DNA of 64,000 nucleotides from Hofstenia miamia. Taxonomy: Eukaryota; Xenacoelomorpha; Acoela; Hofsteniidae. A program made the translations under genes and the position numbers. Every line of letters starts with the position of its first letter. The stretch's first letter is position 1. Shown one piece after another: positions 11,490 through 23,702 of this stretch. The stretch is taken from assembly GCA_900660155.1 (NCBI GenBank), contig CABFPE010000212.1:475916-539915 (forward strand), read 5' to 3'. The notes beneath the pieces are model-generated. The model did no database searches and was not told the origin of the DNA. It worked only from the letters and a program-made list of their open reading frames with translations.

Positions 11490-12814
11490 ATATTTCATTG
11501 TAACAAATATACTTTGAAAGTGGAAAATCCATTAGAGGCCTTTAGAAACAAATTTATGGTTTATATACCAATATCTCAAACACAAATATGAAATTATAAT
11601 GTTCTACAAATTTTCTTGTAAATATTTTAAAATTTATTTTTAAAATTTCAATTTTACGATTGGCTTTTTTGTGAGGTAATACAATTTTATTTTCTATATG
11701 ACTACACAAAAGTGTGTTTATATTAAATCAAAAATATTACTAGAAAATAGTAGAAATTATTTTAGAGTAAGTGCATCAATCTATGATTTTGAATGAAAAT
11801 TGTACTATTAGACGACATTTTGTACAGCATGTAAGCAAAGTTTATTTACGCTGTATTCAGGAATATATCGTAGCCTACTATTCTGGAAAAATTTCTTTTG
11901 TATTATTTGCTGTAGTTGATATCTATAAATAATAACCTAGTTATCCAGCTTGAATTTGACATTTGAAAGTGATCAAATTGACTAGGATTTGGAGCCACAC
12001 TTTTATTATTTAAATAAGAATGATCACAGAAATATATAGCATAATGTTGTGTTTTAGCAACTTTCATTGGATATATACTATTTCACTCCTGACTAGTTTT
12101 TCCTTGAAATAAATTTGGTATTTCAAACTTCAGTTTCTCTGGCAAGTATGTGCATCCAGTGGTAAAAAATGTTTCCAAAGAAAAGCGAAATATACATTTG
12201 AATACTAAATATTATTTGAAACAGTTCTTTTGGTTTCATAGAATAATTGAAAACTATATAAACAGATTATTCTAAAAGTAACTTGACTTTTCATTTTCTT
12301 CTGTAGAGCGCAGTTTTTTTCGAGGTCTTGGCAATTTGTTGAATAGATATCGAACATAGATATACCATTCTATTCTATTTTGTTATCATTCTGCATAATT
12401 TTGCTTTAATTTGTAAATTTTAGAGTGCTAACTTTGTATTTTCTCAAGTACTATTTTTTATTTTGTTGACTAGAACAATAGTATTCGACTGTATATTACA
12501 CCGTGCATCTTTCCAAGGCTGTTAATTAATAAAGTCGTTAATATTAGTAGTACACTAAAATCAAAAGATAAAGAACATATTGAGAGGTGATTCCTTATAC
12601 ATCCTTGACACGGAATCATTAATCCTCTGAGCTATTACACGGGGTGACCCCGAAATGTTCGAGCTGAATGGCAATGATGGAAGATGTTCCGCTCGATCCA
12701 GGAAGATTGAATCAGGGGATCTACTAATTTCTCTTTACATTATTGTAACCTGGCGTGATTGAATGGTCTTCTCTTGGTATTATTCATCAGGGGAAATTTG
12801 TTGAAGTGAGTCAG

Positions 12815-13010
12815 GTAGAATGAGCACTGCTCCTTGTGTTGCATGACTTGAAGAGTTGTCGAGTTGATATGTTGATATCATGGAACTTGAATAACGCAGT
12901 TAGTTCAACCTGATGCCTCTTTGTAATATGAATCCCATCCAAAGCGAGATAGAATGAGCGCTGCTCCTAGTGCTGCATGATTTGATATCATGGGATCTTG
13001 GATAACGCAA
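12815..13010. repeat. Diverged two-unit tandem duplication
   Basis: Both units share AATGAGC(A/G)CTGCTCCT, TGCATGA and TTGATATCATGG followed by a CTTG(A/G)ATAACGCA block. Confidence 0.55.
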
Positions 13011-13708
13011 GTTCTTGCCGATATGTTCTCCAAACGAATTCAAAAGCGCTATACTCTGAAAAATATAAAGAAAACAGCTAGCCTTGCCTAGGGCGGCATC
13101 TAACATCGGTGATGTTTGTTAGTATCAGCCTGTCAAGTGTTTTCAGTTTCAATTATTTATTTGTAAATATGTAGATAATAACTTTGTATATACCACCAAT
13201 TAGTTGTTGTAAATAGAGAAAAGTTTAGAGAACAGATTTATAGAGTTGAATTGCAAGACGGGTATGCGCGATATTACATATCAGCATTTATTGCAACAAA
13301 TTTGATTGCCACTGGTCTGCTCTTAACCGTTAAACTACGCCAAAAGTAAAATATGTCAGAATTAGCCAATAGGTCATTTAGGACTTAATTTGATAAATAC
13401 ATGAAAATGAGATGAAATTCTATGCCTTTATGTATTTTAAATATGATAATGTCTGTTTTCGACGTTATTGTTGAAAAATATGGAATATAGAATCAATTAG
13501 GTCTATAGAAGTAGGCTGTACGGGTATGATTATAAATACAACAGTACAAAAAAATGAAAAATTATAAATTTTATCTCATCATAATAACACAATCACAACG
13601 GTCAGCACTGGTTTGATTAATGTTCTGAAAATATAGTAAAAGTCAAAATAATGTCATCAGAATATTCTCATCAATTAAGCCAATAAGCTTATCGAGGCCT
13701 GCAATCAA

Positions 13709-13934
13709 TGGCGTACGCAAGGGGGAAATGCTGAAATCCCCCAGTTAGGTTTTCAATTGTGAATTTGACTGGCTAAATCAAAAAATTTTCTTTAAAAAAA
13801 TCAAAAATTTAAAATCTTAATTCATGAAATGCATTTTAGGGTCTTTTCTCATTGTTTTCAAAATTTTTCGAAGGCTTTGCATCGCTCTTGGTCTTGACTA
13901 AGATGCCCCACCCGCCAGAAAATCCTGTGTACGC
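13709..13934. mobile_element. MITE with GGCGTACGCA ends
   Basis: Begins GGCGTACGCAAGGGGG and ends with the inverse (CCTGTGTACGCC). The inner sequence (ATTTGACTGGCTAAATCAAA, then AAATGCATTTTAGGGTC) is shared in opposite orientation with 53650-53839. Confidence 0.7.
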
Positions 13935-14829
13935 CTGCCTACAATTACAATAAAATAATCAAAAAGTCTGCAATTTCAGGAGCTTGAATGAAATAGAAGC
14001 ATGTTGCATGTAGTTATCATAGTATTTTCTAAATACATAGAACCTACATACTGTACATTTATATACAGGTACATATTTAGAAAGAAAAATACAATAGTTC
14101 GATGACATTCATTGAATTGACTACAAAAAAGGTACATGCATAGATCTAATCAAATTTTAGCATGGATAATGCTTGAACGATCCATGTATTTTGCACCGCT
14201 GTAGATTGCACAACGAAGATGAGTGCTTGTTATCCTTTTTACAGAATCATCGGCATTGTCCTCATCTTGGAGAATTGTCTTCCACATTTGGAGAACAACG
14301 TATGTTGAACAATTCCAGTTCCAAAATGATTTCCTCATCCTGAGTTGAACTTGTTTCTGCTTCAATGGTAAGCATAGCGATTGTGAAAGTGAATCAATGA
14401 AATTAACTTTTGACTTTATATGCTTTGAACAAAATGTATGAATTCAAGACGGTGATGTCAATCAAGTTGAAAATATATTCGTAGATCCATCAAAGATGAA
14501 GTCAAAAACAGCTAATGGTCCATATTGTCAACTGCAGATTTTTTTATATTATAGTACTCAACTTTCTTCGGCTTTCTGTTCTCCCAATTTGTTTGTCAAT
14601 GTTGAGTTGACAGGAACAAATTTGGTCTCGACTTTTTGTCGCTATAATATAAAAGAGCTGTATTGTCAAGTAAAAGTAGTGTGCATCGCTTCTTGTGCGT
14701 CCACAAGTAACTTTTGCTTAAGGAGTTATTCCTTTTGCACAATGTTGAACTAGAGTTGTGTTTCTCTCATAGAAAAGATCGATCAGAAGAACTGAAGTGA
14801 AAATATTGTCAATGGTAACATTCAACACT

Positions 14830-15330
14830 TATTTTATTGGCATTTATAACACAAGTATCATCAGCAAATTGATATATTTCAGATGTTTTTTAATGTCATT
14901 TACATATATTGCAAATAAAATTGGCCCTAGTACTAGTACTGGGCCTTAAGGCATTCCTCAATTGGTTGCAATATTTCATATTATTCATGAATACAAGTTG
15001 TTTTCTGTTTTCTAAAAAACTCTTAAGTAACTAAATTGAATTTTGTTTAATTGTTGAAGATTAATTGATAAAATTCACACTTCATTGAATTCATTGATTG
15101 GCATGGAAGCCATATTGTTTAGGTGATTAAATATTCTCCATTGCAAGATATTGCTTGATTTGAATGTGCACTAATCCATCAAATAATTTATTAAAGGGGT
15201 GAGCTATTGAGACTGACCTATAGTTTTTTGCAAAAAGCGGAGTTCCATTTTTATACAAAGGTGTTATATCTGATTTTTCAATTAAATACAGAAATTCGTT
15301 TTCAACTATACATTGAATATATATAATGAA
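14830..15330 (-). pseudogene. CR1/jockey-like LINE reverse transcriptase fragment
   Basis: Minus strand reads EKSDITPLYKNGTPLFAKNY, RSVSIAHPFNKLFDGLVH, then LGPILFAIYVNDIKK and QFADDTCVINANKI (the FADD catalytic box), the expected order for a non-LTR RT. Frame changes and stops show it is a dead, 5'- and 3'-truncated copy. Confidence 0.8.
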
Positions 15331-16029
15331 TAAACTTATAAACACTAATTGATTGCAATAAAAAAGCATTTGTTTTCTGAGTATGCAATTCTTACTGAGC
15401 TAAGCAAAACGTTCTTCAACCAAGTGCCCCATCGGATAACACATACTTGGTTTGCGAACAAAAGCAAATTTCCAAAGAATTTGTACTTTTAAAAAACGAT
15501 TTTATAGCAAGAACTATTTGATCACCTATAAGAATAAATTTCCTAACATATCTAAATTTTGTTTAGCCAATCGAAAAATTTAAATTTTTTGGCAAAAATC
15601 CTAAACATGAACATACAATGGAATGAAATACCAATTATTTAAATGTTATGTGTGATATTCGGGCCAGACCTGGCCAAAATGTTCTACTCATCTCTTACTT
15701 CATCTGCGGGAATAAGAAAAGCATGGGAAATTTTTTGATCTGCAAATCTGTGGTTCAAAAATATTTTTTGGTTGTATATAAGACACGATATTTTTTTCCT
15801 TGATCACTTTATTCGCTAGAGCAAAATGCACGAAGATTAAAAAGGTTGAAAATTGTAACGATCTGTGCTTGTGAGCACATATACGAAAAGGTGCCGCAAC
15901 AAATTTATATTTTACAAAATCCATGTTTGAGACCAACTATACCATGCTTGCAAAAAATAAGACGTGGTTGCATCTCTGAGCTACACCCCCTTAGATGGAA
16001 CGAGTACCCCAGCGGATTTCAATTATAGA

Positions 16030-16620
16030 TTCAACACTGGGTGAAGAGCTATAGTAAGTTTCAGTTTATGCTTTCCTCTTGATCAGCATGCTTCAATATA
16101 ATTCGTATGAACTCCTGTATCAGGATTGACAGAATTGTCTTCGTGTACAACTTTCTCGTGAGAGTATAATCATATCTTCTGAGATTATATTAGGCAGGCC
16201 AACTCCTTGGAGAAATTCTCTCAGATTTTTGGTTCTAGAGTCGCCATATCAACAAACTCAATATATCCAACCTTCCTAGAAACGTCATGCTAACCAAACT
16301 CCCATCGTTGTGCAAGATTACTAATTGAAATTGACACACGTTTCATCACAAACAGGTCGTTGATCAAATAGGTGCTGGTACACTTCTCGAAGAAAATTGT
16401 GCAAATCTATTGCGGGGCAATTTGAAGTGAGCATTTGATAAAATGTTGTTGTTGGACTAGCACCAGTACTCCAAAAATAGACAATTGGTGATCTCAGAGA
16501 GTATCAACTTTGAACGAGAGAAGAAGAAACTATCTCGAATGGATGTGTTCATTGGACGAGGAGAGCATTTAAAAACAAAGCCATTACAAGCGTCCTAATC
16601 CTACCATTTGGTTAAAGCAG
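16030..16620 (-). pseudogene. Merlin/IS1016-like (ISXO2-type) transposase remnant
   Basis: Minus strand has DLHNFLREVYQHLFD, matching the family NWxxFCRxVC motif, and further on NPDTGVHTNYIEACWSRGKH, the hallmark HTNxIExxWxxxK end of ISXO2/Merlin transposases. Frames shift several times between them. No terminal inverted repeats identified. Confidence 0.65.
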
Positions 16621-18259
16621 GCAGGCAATTCCGAATTCCACCAGAGATGGAGGTGGGACAGATTTTTGTGATCTGCCGTGCCCCATTTCCACGTATTGAC
16701 ATCTGCTCCATAATTCCCTAAGTTTTGTGTTATGAACTCCCAAATTCCTCCACTCAAAAAATTCTCGCTTCAAAAACTACTTGCGATATCTTATGCACCC
16801 ATATTTGTTCGATGACAATTTTCATAGCACTGCACCAAACTACCACTGCCCAATATTTTGAATCCCTACTTCCTAGAAGTACAGAATAATTTTTCTGCTA
16901 TTACTACCAATAAAAATCTAATAACAATATATATTAAAATTATTATTCATAGACAAATTTCAACTATAGAAAGCTAATATTTATGCAATATATTTATTCA
17001 ATGATAATTGCAAAGTCTATTGATGACAAATCAGATAAGAAAGATCTTGTTGGTATTATTGAATTGAATCCAATTTTGAAAAGAGTTGGAAGTATTTTGT
17101 AATTGATTTTCTAAAATTTCCATGTCAATCAAATTTTTATTAAGTAGGGAACTGTGTTGTAAGAAAATTATTTTTACAATCTTGAAAATTTGCAGTTCTT
17201 TGATTCAGATTTTCTAAACTCAAAAATGTTTTTATCCCAGCTTTCCAGATGGGTAGCCACTTTAGAAAATCCTTGCCCCCCCCCACTTGCCAGTTGGGTC
17301 AACTTGCCCGAATTCCATCTCTGCTTTAGAAGACCTTGGCAAATCCAATAGAAAAACAGAAGGTGTTATCATTACAAAATGAAATGAAGTGAGCAATTCA
17401 CATGAAACATATTACCACGGGTTTTGAGTAGTCGGAATGTTAGATACTCGAGGTCGAATGAGTTCGTAAAATTCAAAGGGAAAAACTCGTAGGAGAAGTC
17501 AATAAATTTTTATAAATTTCAGATTCTATTTCAATCTCAAATAATTATTTTTTGGCTTACAAAACTCGGAATTATTGCAAAATTCAATTTTTACCATAAA
17601 AAATTCTGAATCAGAAAAACCTCGATTTAACTCGCCTTTTTTCCAAAAAATACTCCAAAGGTAACAACTTAAACTCAGAGCAAATAACTCGAACTCAACC
17701 CAAATCCCTTTATATTAGATAATTATACATATGAGAATGATACTAATATAAGTTAAACTATACATTTTAATATTGCAATAATCTAAAATAAATTTTTTAA
17801 ATGAATATCTAACTAAATTTAGATTTAAAATATAATATATTTTCAATGACTTAAAAAATATGACTTTATGTAAAACTAAAAAGATGTTAAAACAAAAAAT
17901 TATATCATTTCTTTAGTTTGAAATTGAATACATAGTTTGAATTTTTTATAATACATGGTTATTTTATACGACTATTAGTTTTACAAGCTATCATGCTTAA
18001 ATATATACCATGTGCTGACGCATTATAGGTTAAGGTAATTATAAAGTTATTGGTCGATATTGATTTCTTTTCAACTTTTTATGTGTTTTATTGCATTTCT
18101 AATCATTCTTCACCATATATTAGTGTAAATTCTAAACCGTTGCTTACACAGTTCTTGTTTATATTATTTTTTTCATAATTCCTATCTCTTAAATTTCGTG
18201 TGAATGAAGAATTTGACCTTTCAAATAATGATACCTTCTGCTCGCTATTATAAAAACTA
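16621..18259. other. AT-rich intergenic DNA
   Basis: No gene seen. A run of C at 17278-17284 and a partly matching inverted pair (GAATTCCACCAGAGATGG near 16635, its rough inverse near 17320) may mark the edge of an old element. Confidence 0.4.
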
Positions 18260-18265
18260 TTTATT
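18260..18265 (-). promoter_or_regulatory. Candidate polyadenylation signal of the channel gene
   Basis: AATAAA on the minus strand 140 bases past the stop codon. The DNA is AT-rich, so the motif alone is weak evidence. Confidence 0.3.
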
Positions 18266-18404
18266 ATACAGAAATTTAAGACGCGTGTAAATATATTTTA
18301 GGCTCATATTCACTGAATTATAAAGAAGTCTTTGCTCGATATATGTAATTCTTATAACAAAAAAGAGTGTATTGCATATGGAACATAAACAAATAGATTT
18401 AGCA

Positions 18405-18580
18405 TTAAATATGATATGCTTCCGTACAAGAACCAAGGATAATAAAGGTAATCGTGAAAATTCTATTCACAACTTCCACAAAAAATTCCCACTCGTCTTC
18501 TTCTGTTTTTCTTATGAAGGCATTGTCTGTACCGTTGACATCTTTAATACTATGGAGATCCTTCTTCATTGGACTCATCC
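18405..18580 (-). CDS. Channel last exon: MA helix and TM4
   Basis: Entered in phase 1 after gttctag. EEDEWEFFVEVVNRIF matches the family pre-TM4 motif (DWKFVAxVxDRLF), followed by TITFIILGSC and a short tail ending AYHI, then TAA at 18405-18407. The cytoplasmic loop between TM3 and TM4 is only about 50-60 residues, short for a nicotinic subunit. Confidence 0.85.
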
Positions 18581-21500
18581 CTAGAACAACTTGTAGCATT
18601 ACTCATTTCATAAAGATTATAAAACTTGAATATTGGATTAATGAAGTCATTACGGGAAAGAGTTTGTTGCTATAAAATATTTCTGTCTCGTAATAACCTA
18701 TTAGATTCATTGTCATTTGCATCTTAATGCACTGCATAGATGCATAAAACAATTTTAAGAATTGTATTGAATCAGAGTTGCACCCGGGCAGGGTTTTGGA
18801 AAGGCGGGCCAATGTGGCAGACTTGGGTCATAAAACTAAGAATGGAGAGGGACCGTACCGGCAGGGCCTGGGTTCGAAATTCTTGTTCAACGTACCTAGA
18901 ATTGTTTAAAATTGTGTTAATAAGTATCCATTTTTTCACTTACGTTACAATGCTATATCAACTATTATATTTAATTGGCTTTAATGATGCATCAAAAATT
19001 TAATCCACCTGGTCAAGAATTACAATATACTCAGAAATTGTCTTAGTAATAGCAAGCAACAATTAATTTCATTGACATTTTAGATGTTCCTGCCACATCT
19101 GGCGGCCGAGATGCTTGAATCATAATTAAATATTTCAACTTTGACTCTTAAATTTTTATAAGACATGCATAGCTCAACTAAAAAAAGTGACAACTTTTTA
19201 GAATTTGAGGATTTTATCTAAAGTTACTAGATGGCAATGGCACAATTAATAGTTCAAAATATTGCCAAATACTCGAGGAATTCATACCATGCACAACCTG
19301 CTTATATTTCGATTCATGGATTTCAGAGCAACTCCTCATACATCAAAATCGACAAAGGAATTTTTTACCAATTATAATATTCAAATTATGCAATGGCCAC
19401 CGAATTTACCAGATTTAGTATCCATAGTGAACGTGTGGCAGATTCTGAAGTATTTGGTCAAGAAAAAATCAAACAAATCTGAATGAATTAAAGAGTTACA
19501 TTCTTGAATCGCAACACCAAATAACTCAAGAAGTTAGAGTTCGTTTAATGGATTCAGTTTCAAGACGTTTATCTGTGTTGTCACGCTTTGGACGGCATCA
19601 CGCTATGACTTCCCCTCAGCCCACAACTATGGAATTCTAGAGATTGTACATTGCAAAATATATTATGCAACAGTTGTACTATTTAATATCAATTGGAGCC
19701 TCAATATAACAACTTCATAAGGAACATGGGATTACCTCATTTTGCTAACGTGAGTTATGTTCAGCATATTAAATTATAATATTAGAATGATGATTTCCCC
19801 AATTGCCACCCTGTTTCTGGTGCAACAACAATTGAAGTAGATATTTTATGTAATCCAGTTAAGGGTTTTAAGAAAGTAAGTTAATATTTTTTATAAGAAG
19901 CATGTTTACAAAAACATTTCAAAGAATTTGAAATTTCAAAATACTATGCATAAGAAAGTTTTACACACTGTGTAAAGCAGCATTAAATGCATATCACATA
20001 AAAGGATAATAATTCAAAAAAGTTATGCTTCAAGAAATCAAATATATATTTTCTTGTAAGAAAATACTTAAATTGTTTCTCTACAAGCTTCATTTAGCAT
20101 TAAATGTATGGGTTTCAAAATTAATAATATGTGAGATGATACCTATCAAGTAGAGAAACCTTGAATATAAAGTTAAGCGTATTAATTGAGGCAGTAGTTT
20201 TCGTGGCTTTGATTGATACAACTTCTGAATGAACACTGTGAAGAATATAGCATACGTGATTAACACCACATTGAACAGAACAAATCCACCTACAAGCAAT
20301 GGCATAATTATTAGGTTCTATATCATTAGTGTACTACAATTACTATTGATAATTAAACATAGACATAAAATATGTGCATTTACATTTACAAATTTGTATA
20401 TGATTGGGTAAAAAATGGTTATCCATAAAGACAACAATTCTAGTTAAATTATTGATATACAGAGCTTTCACATCATCAATGTCTTTTTTATTTATATCAC
20501 CTGATAAATTTTTAAAAAGATTTCCAAGAGGCATAGACACTTTTTGTTCATTGACAGCTTTGTGAAGAGATATTTTTGTAGTTGCATGTTTAGAGATAGT
20601 TAATCATTAGTAACACCTCATGTCTATTTCTAATTGTAGTAGCTCACATTCATTTTTAAGAATGTGATTAATATGTTTGGCAGTATCATTAGCTTAAGAG
20701 TGGGTATAATTGAATGAATGTGAATGTAGTATTTTTATGATTTCCACAAGTTTAGAAATGTTTACTTTTGAATTGCAAGCCGTGATCCATAAGGGTAAGC
20801 ATGTATATATAATTTGCAATATTACATTCACTACTATGAATGCTCTAACATTGTGAATAGATATCATTCAGCAATACTTTGTGAAATTGTCAACCATTAT
20901 TAAGACATAACAGAAACCATTGTCCTCCTTAGATATGAATTCAATAATATAAATTGGTGATCTGGTTAAAGCATTGAGATGTAATCTTTCTAAGTTCTGT
21001 GCATTTTTCTGGCAGATGATCCTTATTGTTCAGAATTCAGAATTGACATTTATAACATTTTCTACTTCTTTGTGTAAGTAGGTTGTTAAAAATGTTTATG
21101 TACAGTGATTTTTGTTTCATAGATACTGGTGTGTGCTTTTTCATGAAGTGTATTAATGATATCACACTTGTAATATTCTGGCAAAGCAATGTGCTGTAAG
21201 TTTTAGATGTAGAGCATGCCAGTATCATTTTCAGTGAATTTGTGTTTGTTGTAATAACAAGAATCCATAGAATCTAGCTGAAGAGTTTTATCTTAAATTT
21301 TATCAATTATTTGTTTTAGAATGATGTCATTGCATTGGGCTTCTGCAATCTCTTCTGCAGCAATTTCCTTTTTATAATAATAGCAAGCAATGGTAATATC
21401 ATTATTTATTAGGTTTCATGTCTGTTAGCTCCTTGTGCTGGGAATGAGTCAAAGTTTTTCTTTTACCATTTTTTGCTCACATTGGTATTCATCCAAAGTA

Positions 21501-23670
21501 GTCCAGAGGTCAGTATTGCTGTGTAGATTATGTTTGCAGTTGTCAATTGTGAAAGAGAAATTGCTTAGGTATTCTACTTAATGAGCAATAATAGAACTGT
21601 GGTCTCCAGAATATTTCTTGAACCAGCAGAGGCTGCTATTATCAATATAAATGGTAAAGTTTTGTTCACCAATGAAAAATTGATAAATCTATTGCCAACA
21701 CTTCAAGCTTCATAGCTCCATGATGTTGTTCAGAGAAGAATGATTTCTTGGAGAATCATTGGATGGGCACTTCTTTGTTATTTTGGATTTGTTTTAGAAT
21801 TGTTCTAATGGCAACAATGCTGATGTCTGTGTCCAAGATGAATTTATCATTAGGATTAGGTGAATTGAAAGATTCCTGATGAGAGCATCTCTCTAGAAAG
21901 TCTGGTTTATCTTTGAGAAGGTTTGACATATTGTGAATTTTCTCTGCAAGATTTGGGATAAACATGCATTAATAGTTGATAAAGAGAAGAATTAATTGCA
22001 GATCTTTTTTGTTACACAGTGCTTCAATTCTATCCAACACTTACTCGGCATTGAAATTGCTATTAATGACCCAGAAATATTACTTTGTAAGAAGCAACTG
22101 TCATTTTTTGCATTGATTTCATGATGTACCATTGAAAGTTGGCAAGGGAATTACAAAACTCTGAAGGTCACATAGAACCATTCAAAAAACCTGTAGGGTA
22201 TGATAAAGGCAGTTTTTTGAAAGTCTGAATGATACATGGGCACCTGCCAATATGTTTTGCACAAGTTGAGTGTAGAATAGATGTTATATTGTGCAGCACA
22301 ATGAAGCAAAAATAAGGTTACACATGCAATAAATAAATTCATTACAAGTCAAGCAAAAAAATGGGCAAGTAGGCTTTTAATTTAAGTGTAGTAATGCATT
22401 TCTTCATCACCACCACTTAATGATTTCTATAATTTCAAATCATTGAAATCAAAAAAAGGGCTAATTGTGCATGAGTTCATTCACTGTTCATCTTAGTAAG
22501 GAATAGAATGCAGCATTTTTCACAAGAGCAAATATTTATCATTGAACTTTACTTTGCATCTGTCAATGTGGAAATTGTGTGAAAAAAGAGAGGACAAATA
22601 TGGTGAGAAAAAAACACCAGTGAGGACATTTCCAGATTTGCATGAAGTGATTTCCCATGAATTTGCCGCCATGGACGTTGATATTTTTCTGTGCAAGATG
22701 GCCTGTGCATCAGTGTTTCATCATATAAAAATGTATTGAATGGAATAAACACACTTTTGAACATTTCTTATGATTTGTGACTATTTTTAACTTGTAATAC
22801 AGTTTTTTTATGAAAGAGTTTGTTTTTGAATGACTTTTTATTAGCCTAAAAACAGAGTGATGTAGCACCTTAATTATGGGACACTCTGTATATCCAATGT
22901 GAGGCAGAAAATAAGTATTTTTTGTGATGACATTTAGCATGTGGAAGTCAGTACAGATTCCATTTTTGCTACCTTTGCTTAGAGAAGCATAGAGACTCTT
23001 GATTTTAGTGAAATTTCATTGTTAAGTAATTTGATAATCACTAAGGCACATTTTTTGGCAGTGTTGCTGAACTGGTTTAGACAAGATGATTTTGATTTCA
23101 TGTTCTACATGAATAGCCATACTAACACTGATCTCATTGTAATTGAAGATAGATTATTTTTGTTGAATAATAACATTGATTTGGTCAATTCCAGCATGTG
23201 GATGAGACTGTTCTGTTAGTAAAGGGATTTCCACATTATTTTTAATAGTGGGATCTGCATAGTAAGAAATCTCAAGTCCACAATATTTTCAAGTGAATTC
23301 CAATGATTGTGAGTTGTTTGGGTTTCATAGATATTACCCTGTCACTTGTTATTTAGCATAGCAGTGATATCATCACCATCTTTACACTTACATATGTTGT
23401 TAAGTAGCATGATTATCTTAGCAGTAATCCCATACTGATTGGATATAACATATTCACCATTGATGTTTTGTTTTGCTTAGATTTTTTAAGTCTCCAAAAC
23501 AGAGTTATGTAAAGCTCAGAAGAAAAACCTGGTTTTTTAGTTAGTGTGACTTTGATGTTAAAATCTTCGTTAATAGTGAGGACCTGATTCTAGAATCAAT
23601 AAGTCAGTTATTACTGCTAGGAAATCCCTTCTAGTATTAATTTCATAGGGTAAGGGTTGCATGTGGGTGC

Positions 23671-23702
<32 letters not shown>

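Larger units (their letters stand above)
11490..14829. other. Intergenic DNA with short repeats
   Basis: No gene seen. Holds a diverged tandem duplication (12815-12900 and 12948-13010) and a MITE at 13709-13934. The rest is AT-rich and featureless. Confidence 0.5.

Noticed and set aside
18780-18900. tRNA-like B box (GGTTCGAAAT) suggesting a tRNA or SINE
   Set aside because: No A box at the right distance and no cloverleaf could be folded by eye.
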